From positions 62,001-126,000 of the forward strand of contig CAJTTG010000002.1 in assembly GCA_910579185.1 (NCBI GenBank): a DNA stretch of 64,000 nt, given 5' to 3'. Source of the DNA: an uncultured Muribaculaceae bacterium (lineage in GTDB: Bacteria > Bacteroidota > Bacteroidia > Bacteroidales > Muribaculaceae). Positions 9,361-17,299 of the stretch are shown one piece after another. The notes below the pieces were generated by a model that was given only the letters and a program-made list of their open reading frames with translations, was not told the origin of the DNA and did no database searches. Position 1 is the first letter of the stretch; every line of letters begins with the position of its first letter. A program made the position numbers and the translations under genes.

Positions 9361-12300
9361 ATGTCAATATGGAGCAAGCTTAAAGGAATCAGGAAAACCG
9401 ATGATCGGAACGGTATTATCGGCGGTGAACCCATAATCTCTGCGCCATGTAGAGCCGACAAATATGCTATAATAGATGTAGAAGTGGGCTTGACTAACAA
9501 TAAAATTCACGATATAGGAGCCATCAAATATGATGACACGATATTTCATAAAATCTCTAAAGAAGAACTATTCGTTTTTCTAAACGACGTAGACTATATC
9601 TGCGGACACAATATTGTTAATCATGATGCAAAATACCTGTTCTCAGACAAAGAATGTCGCTGGATTTTGGTTGATACACTTTATGTATCGCCATTGTTGT
9701 TTCCTGAACACCCTTATCATAGGCTTGTGAAAGACGATAAATTGATGAGTGAACAGATAAATAATCCAGTGAACGATTGTAAAAAAGCAAAAGACTTGTT
9801 ACTGGATGAAATAGCTCGATGGCATTCATTATCAAAAGAAAAGCGAATACTATTTGCATCATTGTTGAAAGATACAAAGGAATTCTATGGATTTCTCAGT
9901 TTGGTAGGTGCTGAGTATATTCAAGACGGAATACCAGAACTAATTAAAAGTCTTTATGTCGGGAAAATTTGCCAACATGCTGACCTTGACATGCTTGTCA
10001 AAAAATACCCATCGGGATTAGCGTATGCATTGGCGCTGATTGATACAACTGATTATCGTTCCATCACTCCCGGATGGGTACTTTACAATTATCCTGAAGT
10101 GGAATATATCGTAACACTTCTACGACATACTATTTGCAATGAGAAATGCGACTATTGTAATACGAAATTAGATGTGCGCCATAATTTAAAAATGTTTTTC
10201 GGTTATGATAGATTCAGGACATACGAGGGCGAGCCACTTCAGGAACGTGCGGCTCAAGTTGCTGTAAACGGGAAATCATTGTTGGCGATATTTCCTACCG
10301 GTGGCGGTAAATCTCTTACCTTTCAGCTGCCGGCACTTATGGCCGGACACTCTGTGCATGGTCTTACGGTAGTCATTTCGCCTTTGCAATCCTTGATGAA
10401 AGATCAGGTTGACAATCTTGCCAATAAGGGAATTACGGATGCCGTGACCATAAATGGAATGTTAGACCCCATCTCAAGATCCTTGTCCATACAAAGAGTA
10501 CAAGATGGAGAGGCTTCACTATTGTACATATCCCCCGAAATGCTTCGGTCAAAAACAATAGAGAAAATCTTGATGGCGCGCCATGTTGTAAGGTTTGTGA
10601 TAGATGAAGCGCACTGCTTTTCCTCGTGGGGACAGGATTTTAGAGTTGATTATCTCTACATAGGAAAATTTATTCAAAAATATCAGCAAAAGAAAAAATG
10701 CCAATCTCCGATACCTGTATCATGTTTCACGGCTACGGCAAAACAGAAAGTGATCCAAGATATATGTGACTATTTCAAGCAGACATTGAACATAAATTTG
10801 GAACTGTTTGCATCAAAGGCATCAAGGACGAATCTGCATTATTCCGTAATTCACGTAGAAAATGAAAATAATAAATATTTAAAACTGAGAGAACTTGTGG
10901 CAGAAGCCGATTGTCCAACAATTGTGTATGTGTCACGTACCAAGCGGACAAAAGAATTGGCTGCAAAATTGACTCGTGATGGTTACAAGGCACTTCCTTT
11001 CAATGGAAAAATGGAAGCCGATGAAAAAGATGCCAACCAAGATGCTTTTATGAGTGATCAGGTACATGTCATTGTCGCTACATCTGCATTTGGCATGGGT
11101 GTCGATAAGAAAGATGTCGGGCTCGTGGTACATTATGATATTTCCGATTCGCTTGAGAATTATGTTCAGGAAGCAGGTAGGGCTGGCCGTGATCCAGAGC
11201 TTAGCGCACGTTGTTATGTGCTTTACAGTGATAATGACCTGGACAAGCATTTCATATTGCTGAATCAGACGAAACTTAGTATTAGTGAAATTCAACAGGT
11301 GTGGAAAGCCGTTAAAGACCTTACAAAACATCGTATGAAAGTCAACTGTTCTGCGTTGGAAATTGCCAGGCAGGCAGGATGGGATGATTCGGTATCTGAT
11401 ATTGAAACTCGTGTTCGAACGGCCTTGTCCGCCTTGGAACAAAGCGGATATTTGATAAGGGGGAACAATGTTCCTCATGTATATGCCACTGGTATTACAG
11501 TGAAAAATATGGATGAAGCAAGGAATCGCATATCAGCGTCAATGCTTTTTAGCTCCGATGAAATAGAGAAGGCTGTACGAATAATCAAGTCACTGATTTC
11601 TCAAAAACATATTGCTAAGGCACAGGATTCAGACGCGGAATCACGAGTCGACTATCTGGCGGATATTCTTGGGTTGAGAAAGAAGGATGTTATATCTGTG
11701 GTGGAACGCATGCGGCAGGATGGTATATTGGCGGATAGTAAAGATATATCGGCCTATTTGCATGATGCAGGTGATTCTGAACGGAAGTCGCAAATACTTC
11801 TCGAACGTTTTGCAAAACTGGAGAAATACATACTGAATCATATCCCTGATGACTCTCTACGGGTATCATTCAAACAATTGAATGAGAATGCAGTAAACGA
11901 TGGTATCAACACATCAAAAGAAAAAGATATCCGGACATTGCTCTATTTCCTCACAATCAAAGGCTATACAAGGAAAAAAGAATATGCCGCCCAAAACATG
12001 GAGATAAGTCGTCTGGCAGATCTTGAATCCACCATTAGGAGATTTGAAAAACGCTTGGAAATAAGTCGCTTTGCTGTGGAATGGTTATATGAATTAGCTT
12101 TTGATGCGGAAAAAAAGAATGTATCCGATCAAGCCATTCAGTTCTCTGTAGTGGAGCTTTTGAACCAAATAAAGTCAAGTCCCAGATCCCTTTTTGGTGG
12201 ATTGGATGATATTCAATTGGAAGATGTGGAAGAAGCACTTCTGTACCTGTCTAAAATCGGAGCGTTAAAACTTGAAGGCGGTTTTTTGGTGCTTTACAAT

Positions 12301-14250
12301 GCCATGAATATTCAAAGGATAAAAGATAATAAGTCGAGATACAGGCAGGACGATTATCGAATGCTTAACGAATTCTATAAACTCAAAATACAGCAGGTGC
12401 ATATTGTGGGAGAATATGCGAATCTGATGTTGAGAGATTATAATTCAGCCTTGCAATATGTTCAAGACTATTTCCAGATGGACTATAGGAAATTCATCTC
12501 AAAATATTTCAAGGGCAACAGAACAAGTGAGATTCAACGCAACTTGACACCTCAAAAATACAATCAATTGTTTGGGCAATTATCCAAACGGCAAATGGAG
12601 ATAATCTCAGATAAAGATTCACGATGTATTGTTGTCGCCGCTGGCCCCGGTAGTGGCAAAACACGGGTGTTAGTCCACAAACTGGCCTCACTATTGTTGC
12701 TTGAAGACGTGAAACATGAACAGCTGCTTATGCTGACATTTTCAAGAGCTGCCGCTACCGAGTTTAAGCAACGGCTAATGGCGTTGATTGGCAACGCCGC
12801 CCATTTTGTTGAGATAAAAACATTTCACTCATATTGCTTCGACCTCTTGGGGCGAATAGGTAATCTTGAAGATTCAAAGAATGTTGTTTCAAAGGCAGCC
12901 GAGATGATATGCCAGGGAGATGTAGAACCGAATAAAATTGGCAAGACGGTACTGGTTATTGATGAAGCCCAAGACATGGGATCAGAAGAATATGCACTTG
13001 TAAAAGCACTAATGTCTAATAATGAGGAAATGCGTGTGATAGCAGTGGGCGACGATGACCAGAACATATATGAATTCCGAGGTTCTGATTCGGATTATAT
13101 GTATCAATTGGCGCAACAATCCGGTAGCACATTTGTTGAAATGACCGAGAACTACCGTAGCACTTGTCAGCCGGTAGATTTTGCCAACAGCTTTTTAAAA
13201 GCTATCAATAAAAGGATGAAAAAGACCCCCATCATCTCTATGAGAAATGAGAAAGGGTGGGTGGAAGTGATACGCTATGACTCAGCTTATATGTATCATC
13301 CGCTTGTGAAGAATCTGCTTATGTGCAGGAATAAGGGAACTTCATGTGTGCTTACTCAGACAAATGAGGAAGCTGTGATTTTGACGGCACTCTTGCGGAA
13401 GCATGGTGTAAATAGCAAACTGATACAGTCAATGGATGGTTTCCGATTTTGGAACATGGCGGAAATGAGGTATCTGCTGAGGTATATAGATAAACGGATA
13501 AAAACACCGCTAATCATGGATGAACTATGGGAAGAGGCCAAGCATGCAACCTTTTCATTCTATGATAAAAGTCTATGTTTAATGTATGTGAAGCGGTGTG
13601 TGGAACAATTTGAACAAACCAATAGGACAAAATATTTTAGCGATTTCAAAGAATTCGTATTTGAGTCATCAGTGGAAGATTTCTGTGACACATCAGGAGC
13701 CGATGTTGTTGTGTCGACCATTCACAAGGCAAAAGGACGAGAGTTTGACGACGTATATATGCTTATATCGGATAATTATGTAAAGGATGATTATCTTTTG
13801 CGGAGATATTATGTAGGAATAACACGTGCAAAAAACAGACTTTTTATACATACAAACGGTGATTGTTTTAATCACCTAAAAGCAAACCGGTACCTCGTAG
13901 ATCATCAACAATATGAAATGCCAGGGGAAATTATATTACAGCTTTCTCACAAAGATGTCAATTTGGGTTTCTTCAAAGATAGGAAAAAAGAAGTTTTAGC
14001 ACTGAAAGCTGGAGATACATTAATCTACAAGGATTATTTTCTGTATAGTTTATTGACTGATAAACCGGTAGCAAAATTATCATCAAAAATGCAAAACACG
14101 TTGTCTGAATGGCAGCAAAGAGGCTATGAGGTGAAATATGCATCTGTACGATTTGTTGTGGCGTGGAAACCTAAAGATGCCGCAAAAGATGAAACGGAAA
14201 CGGCAGTTATTTTGGCTGACCTGACTCTTTCATTGCAGGAACACGATTGA
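9361..14250 (+). CDS. exonuclease-like / RecQ / UvrD fusion helicase
   Basis: A 1629-residue cytoplasmic protein. Residues about 34-155 are a DEDD exonuclease-like domain: D39-V-E41, H83-N-x3-H88-D89 and D139; the motif III histidine is replaced by Asn134, so nuclease activity is uncertain. Cys259, 263 and 266 form a possible metal knuckle. Residues about 290-640 are a RecQ-type SF2 helicase: PTGGGKS (Lys317), DEAH at 415-418, QEAGRAGRD at 603-611. After helical/winged-helix regions, residues about 1075-1500 are a UvrD-like SF1 helicase: AAGPGSGKT (Lys1100), DEAQD at 1201-1205, GDDDQNIYEFRGS, HKAKGREFDDVY and YYVGITRAKNR. A C-terminal domain of about 110 residues follows. The gene is visibly AT-richer than its neighbours and stands alone beside an ATPase remnant, which suggests transfer. 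A role in DNA repair or defence is inference. Confidence 0.9.
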   Translation: MSIWSKLKGIRKTDDRNGIIGGEPIISAPCRADKYAIIDVEVGLTNNKIHDIGAIKYDDTIFHKISKEELFVFLNDVDYICGHNIVNHDAKYLFSDKECRWILVDTLYVSPLLFPEHPYHRLVKDDKLMSEQINNPVNDCKKAKDLLLDEIARWHSLSKEKRILFASLLKDTKEFYGFLSLVGAEYIQDGIPELIKSLYVGKICQHADLDMLVKKYPSGLAYALALIDTTDYRSITPGWVLYNYPEVEYIVTLLRHTICNEKCDYCNTKLDVRHNLKMFFGYDRFRTYEGEPLQERAAQVAVNGKSLLAIFPTGGGKSLTFQLPALMAGHSVHGLTVVISPLQSLMKDQVDNLANKGITDAVTINGMLDPISRSLSIQRVQDGEASLLYISPEMLRSKTIEKILMARHVVRFVIDEAHCFSSWGQDFRVDYLYIGKFIQKYQQKKKCQSPIPVSCFTATAKQKVIQDICDYFKQTLNINLELFASKASRTNLHYSVIHVENENNKYLKLRELVAEADCPTIVYVSRTKRTKELAAKLTRDGYKALPFNGKMEADEKDANQDAFMSDQVHVIVATSAFGMGVDKKDVGLVVHYDISDSLENYVQEAGRAGRDPELSARCYVLYSDNDLDKHFILLNQTKLSISEIQQVWKAVKDLTKHRMKVNCSALEIARQAGWDDSVSDIETRVRTALSALEQSGYLIRGNNVPHVYATGITVKNMDEARNRISASMLFSSDEIEKAVRIIKSLISQKHIAKAQDSDAESRVDYLADILGLRKKDVISVVERMRQDGILADSKDISAYLHDAGDSERKSQILLERFAKLEKYILNHIPDDSLRVSFKQLNENAVNDGINTSKEKDIRTLLYFLTIKGYTRKKEYAAQNMEISRLADLESTIRRFEKRLEISRFAVEWLYELAFDAEKKNVSDQAIQFSVVELLNQIKSSPRSLFGGLDDIQLEDVEEALLYLSKIGALKLEGGFLVLYNAMNIQRIKDNKSRYRQDDYRMLNEFYKLKIQQVHIVGEYANLMLRDYNSALQYVQDYFQMDYRKFISKYFKGNRTSEIQRNLTPQKYNQLFGQLSKRQMEIISDKDSRCIVVAAGPGSGKTRVLVHKLASLLLLEDVKHEQLLMLTFSRAAATEFKQRLMALIGNAAHFVEIKTFHSYCFDLLGRIGNLEDSKNVVSKAAEMICQGDVEPNKIGKTVLVIDEAQDMGSEEYALVKALMSNNEEMRVIAVGDDDQNIYEFRGSDSDYMYQLAQQSGSTFVEMTENYRSTCQPVDFANSFLKAINKRMKKTPIISMRNEKGWVEVIRYDSAYMYHPLVKNLLMCRNKGTSCVLTQTNEEAVILTALLRKHGVNSKLIQSMDGFRFWNMAEMRYLLRYIDKRIKTPLIMDELWEEAKHATFSFYDKSLCLMYVKRCVEQFEQTNRTKYFSDFKEFVFESSVEDFCDTSGADVVVSTIHKAKGREFDDVYMLISDNYVKDDYLLRRYYVGITRAKNRLFIHTNGDCFNHLKANRYLVDHQQYEMPGEIILQLSHKDVNLGFFKDRKKEVLALKAGDTLIYKDYFLYSLLTDKPVAKLSSKMQNTLSEWQQRGYEVKYASVRFVVAWKPKDAAKDETETAVILADLTLSLQEHD

Positions 14251-14318
14251 ATTTAAGTGTTGTCAGATATATCCGCCATTTCACATTCTTGGTAGAACCG
14301 GTTAATAAAATGTGAGAA

Positions 14319-14355
14319 TAAAAAAACGGGTTGCGATCATGTTGATCGCAACCCG
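14319..14355 (-). terminator. intrinsic terminator of dnaK
   Basis: A perfect 13-bp stem (CGGGTTGCGATCA at 14327-14339 with its complement at 14343-14355) and a 3-nt loop. Read on the minus strand it ends in a run of T. It lies just beyond the dnaK stop. Confidence 0.85.
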
Positions 14356-14382
14356 GATGTATATCAGTTATCCTTTTTTAGG

Positions 14383-16287
14383 TTATTTCACTTCCTCGAA
14401 GTCGACGTCGGTTACGCCGTCGCCGTTGCCGGGGTTAGGGGTGGGGCCGGCCTGAGGTCCTGCCTGACCGCCCTGCTGTGCCTGAGCCTGAGCGTTAAGG
14501 ATTTCCTGCTGAGCTGCTCCGAATGCGGTCTCGATCTCTTTGATGGCAGAGTCGATCGCGTCGATGTTCTGGCTCTTGTGGGCTTCCTTCAGGGCTGCGA
14601 GGGCAGTTTCGATAGGAGCTTTCTTGTCAGCCGGGATCTTGTCACCGAGTTCGTTGAGCTGTTTCTCAGTCTGGAAGATGATGGCGTCGGCCTGGTTGAG
14701 CTTGTCGATACGCTCCTTCTCCTTGGCATCGGCAGCTGCGTTGGCGGCAGCTTCATCCTTCATACGTTTGATCTCAGCGTCGGTCAGACCGCTTGATGCC
14801 TCGATACGGATGCTCTGTTCCTTGCCGGTTGCTTTATCCTTGGCCGATACGTTGAGAATACCGTTGGCGTCGATCTCGAAAGTTACCTCGATCTGCGGAA
14901 TGCCACGGGGTGCCGGTGCGATGCCGTCGAGGTGGAACTTACCGAGGGTCTTGTCGTCTTTGGCCATCGGACGTTCGCCCTGAAGCACGTGGATTTCAAC
15001 TGAAGGCTGGTTGTCGGCTGCTGTTGAGAAAGTCTCGCTCTTACGGGTCGGGATTGTGGTGTTGGCTTCGATAAGTTTGGTCATCACACCGCCGAGGGTC
15101 TCGATACCTACCGACAGAGGAACAACGTCGAGAAGAAGCACATCCTTAACATCGCCTGAGAGCACACCGCCCTGGATAGCTGCACCTACTGCCACAACTT
15201 CGTCGGGGTTAACGCCCTTGGACGGGGCTTTGCCGAAGAATTTCTCTACAACCTGCTGGATAGCCGGGATACGGGTTGAACCGCCGACGAGGATCACTTC
15301 GTCGATATCTTTAGCTGTCAGACCGGCATCCTTAAGTGCCTGTTCGCACGGTTTGATGGTAGCCTGGATCAGTTTGTCAGCGAGCTGTTCGAATTTAGCA
15401 CGGGTCAAGGTCTTTACCAAGTGCTTTGGAATTCCGTTGACCGGCATGATATAGGGGAGGTTGATTTCGGTAGAAGTGGTGCTTGAAAGTTCGATCTTAG
15501 CCTTTTCAGCAGCTTCTTTAAGACGCTGGAGTGCCATAGGATCCTGACGAAGGTCAACGCCTTCCTCTTTCTGGAATTCGTCGGCGAGCCAGTCGATGAT
15601 CACGTGGTCGAAGTCATCACCGCCGAGGTGGGTATCGCCGTTGGTCGACTTAACTTCAAACACACCGTCGCCAAGTTCAAGGATCGAGATATCGAATGTA
15701 CCGCCACCGAGGTCGAACACGGCAATCTTCTGATCCTTGTCCGTCTTGTCAAGACCGTAAGCAAGGGCAGCTGCGGTAGGTTCGTTGACGATACGTTTAA
15801 CGGTAAGGCCTGCAATCTCGCCGGCTTCTTTGGTTGCCTGACGCTGTGAGTCGTTGAAGTAGGCCGGAACGGTGATCACGGCTTCAGTCACAGACTGGCC
15901 AAGATAGTCTTCTGCGGTTTTCTTCATCTTCTGAAGAATCATTGCCGAGATTTCCTGAGGAGTGTACTCGCGTCCGTCGATGTCGACACGCGGAGTGTTG
16001 TTTTCGCCACGTACAACTTTGTAGGGCACGCGCTCTATTTCGTTTTTAACCTGGTCATAAGTCTCGCCCATGAAACGTTTGATCGAGTAGATCGTACGTT
16101 TCGGGTTTGTGATGGCCTGACGTTTTGCAGGGTCGCCCACTTTACGTTCGCCACCGTCAACGAATGCTACGATTGATGGTGTAGTGTTGCGTCCTTCGCT
16201 GTTAGGGATAACAACGGGGTCGTTACCTTCCAGAACGGCCACACATGAGTTGGTGGTACCAAGGTCAATGCCAATAATTTTTCCCAT
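14383..16287 (-). CDS. dnaK: chaperone protein DnaK (Hsp70)
   Basis: A 634-residue Hsp70, the ATP-driven cytoplasmic chaperone that works with DnaJ and GrpE. The ATPase domain starts GIDLGTTNSCVAVLEG and contains AVFDLGGGTFDISILELG; the linker DVLLLDVVPLSVGIETLGG leads to the substrate-binding domain and helical lid; the tail is rich in Gln, Gly and Pro and ends DVDFEEVK. Length is normal. It stands alone, not next to dnaJ or grpE. No TAnnTTTG box lies in the 70 nt upstream; instead there is a sigma-54-like site at 16358-16372 and an upstream TGTCAGT repeat cluster. Confidence 0.98.
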   Translation of the reverse strand: MGKIIGIDLGTTNSCVAVLEGNDPVVIPNSEGRNTTPSIVAFVDGGERKVGDPAKRQAITNPKRTIYSIKRFMGETYDQVKNEIERVPYKVVRGENNTPRVDIDGREYTPQEISAMILQKMKKTAEDYLGQSVTEAVITVPAYFNDSQRQATKEAGEIAGLTVKRIVNEPTAAALAYGLDKTDKDQKIAVFDLGGGTFDISILELGDGVFEVKSTNGDTHLGGDDFDHVIIDWLADEFQKEEGVDLRQDPMALQRLKEAAEKAKIELSSTTSTEINLPYIMPVNGIPKHLVKTLTRAKFEQLADKLIQATIKPCEQALKDAGLTAKDIDEVILVGGSTRIPAIQQVVEKFFGKAPSKGVNPDEVVAVGAAIQGGVLSGDVKDVLLLDVVPLSVGIETLGGVMTKLIEANTTIPTRKSETFSTAADNQPSVEIHVLQGERPMAKDDKTLGKFHLDGIAPAPRGIPQIEVTFEIDANGILNVSAKDKATGKEQSIRIEASSGLTDAEIKRMKDEAAANAAADAKEKERIDKLNQADAIIFQTEKQLNELGDKIPADKKAPIETALAALKEAHKSQNIDAIDSAIKEIETAFGAAQQEILNAQAQAQQGGQAGPQAGPTPNPGNGDGVTDVDFEEVK

Positions 16288-16357
16288 AATAAAAAGTTTT
16301 TATGTTGTTTTTGAATTTTGATTAGCTTTTGGATTTCTTTCCATGTCACTATTAAAA

Positions 16358-16372
16358 ACAAATCTTGTGCCA
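16358..16372 (-). promoter_or_regulatory. sigma-54-like -24/-12 promoter upstream of dnaK
   Basis: On the minus strand the site reads TGGCACAAGATTTGT. The sigma-54 consensus is TGGCAC-N5-TTGC, with GG ten bases from GC; here GG is ten bases from GT, a single deviation. The predicted start (about 16347) leaves a 5' leader of about 60 nt before the dnaK ATG at 16287. This is motif matching only. Confidence 0.5.
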
Positions 16373-16434
16373 AAAAGGTTGAGTGATTTGTAATTTCTTG
16401 ATTATTAGGTGCCAAATCTTTTATGATGGAAATA

Positions 16435-16467
16435 TGACAACTGACACCCCGACTGACACAACTGACA
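16435..16467. repeat. cluster of TGACA/TGTCA repeats upstream of dnaK
   Basis: Four TGACA units begin at 16435, 16442, 16454 and 16463; three are the longer ACTGACA (TGTCAGT on the dnaK strand). The cluster lies 63-95 bp upstream of the sigma-54-like site, the usual distance for binding sites of an enhancer-binding activator. It also lies about 95-125 bp before the divergent gene at 16562, so it could serve either direction. Confidence 0.5.
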
Positions 16468-16510
16468 AATTTTCCAATTCCCACATGGCGGATATACGGA
16501 ATTTTATTCA

Positions 16511-16518
16511 TATATTTG
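16511..16518 (+). promoter_or_regulatory. -7 element of the small repeat protein gene
   Basis: TATATTTG fits TAnnTTTG, 43 nt before the ATG at 16562. No good -33 box is seen. Confidence 0.4.
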
Positions 16519-16561
16519 CCTTGTCAACAGTTTAATTCTCAGTGAACTATAGCAGACTATT

Positions 16562-16933
16562 ATGAAGAAACTTCTATTTGCGTTGATACTTGTTGTGTCA
16601 GTGACAGCCGCCTGTTTCGCCGAAAAGATTTCAGATATTCAGCAGACCGACAGCTGGATTTATCTCTACAATGAAAATGGCAAACGCTACAAAACAATGT
16701 CCGCATCCTCGGTTGGAGAGATCCTCGGATGGTCGTCATCTTTTTTCGTCAGCCAAAAGGGTGGATGGATATATCTTCATGACTCCGATGGCAAACGCTA
16801 TAAAACCATGTCAGCTTCATCGGTCGGCGATGTGATAGGCGTGGCCGGCAACACGTTCACATCCCGTAAAGGCGGCTGGATATATACCTATGATGCTTCC
16901 GGGAAACGCATAAACACGCGCTCGGCTCATTGA
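16562..16933 (+). CDS. small exported protein with three WIY repeats
   Basis: A 123-residue protein with a signal peptide (MKKLLFALILVVSVTAACFA). The mature part is three tandem units built on the pattern WIYLYNENGKRYKTMSASSV, followed by a Gly/Ser/Phe-rich link; the third unit is degenerate (WIYTYDASGKRINTRSA). No known enzymatic motif is visible and the family function is unknown to me. Each unit looks like a pair of beta strands, so a small all-beta, WG-repeat-like fold is likely. It is divergent from dnaK, sharing the intergenic TGACA cluster, and convergent with folB 5 bp away. Confidence 0.75.
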   Translation: MKKLLFALILVVSVTAACFAEKISDIQQTDSWIYLYNENGKRYKTMSASSVGEILGWSSSFFVSQKGGWIYLHDSDGKRYKTMSASSVGDVIGVAGNTFTSRKGGWIYTYDASGKRINTRSAH

Positions 16934-16938
16934 GCTTT

Positions 16939-17298
16939 TCACCAGCTCAGTTCAACGGCAACACTCTCCATCTGCGTTCCCGGAATCGGTGGGTTCAGTT
17001 TCTCAACCTTCACCGAACCGTTTATTATCAATGGGAACCGGGTTGTCAAGTTCGTGCGGAGTCGTCCGCACACATGCTCTAACAATGCCGATGGTGTGGC
17101 CATCACTTTTCGGATCTCGTCGCAGGCATCGGCATAGTTGAGTGTCCCGTCAAGTTTGTCTGACTCGATAGCTTCCCCGGCCGGATAGACCAACCGTGCG
17201 CTGACCCTGAAATCATTGCCTACAATACGCTCCTGATCCATCACCCCATGTCGGGCGTGGATCAGGAGCTTGTTTATCTCAATTGTTATCGTTTCCAT
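16939..17298 (-). CDS. folB: dihydroneopterin aldolase
   Basis: A 119-residue cytoplasmic enzyme that cleaves 7,8-dihydroneopterin to 6-hydroxymethyl-dihydropterin and glycolaldehyde in folate synthesis. The N-terminal IEINKLLIHARHGVMDQERI is the FolB signature strand, with the conserved glutamate; the protein fits the family length. The ATG at 17298 lies 1 bp after the rnr stop, so the two genes are co-transcribed. Confidence 0.93.
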   Translation of the reverse strand: METITIEINKLLIHARHGVMDQERIVGNDFRVSARLVYPAGEAIESDKLDGTLNYADACDEIRKVMATPSALLEHVCGRLRTNLTTRFPLIINGSVKVEKLNPPIPGTQMESVAVELSW

Positions 17299-17299
17299 T

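Noticed and set aside
8800..14382. Whole region as an integrated mobile element
   Set aside because: No integrase, transposase, tRNA-derived attachment site or flanking direct repeats were found; only base composition and the pseudogene point to transfer.
16408..16417. Second TGGCAC motif upstream of dnaK
   Set aside because: It lacks a TTG at the -12 spacing, so it is not a second sigma-54 site by eye.
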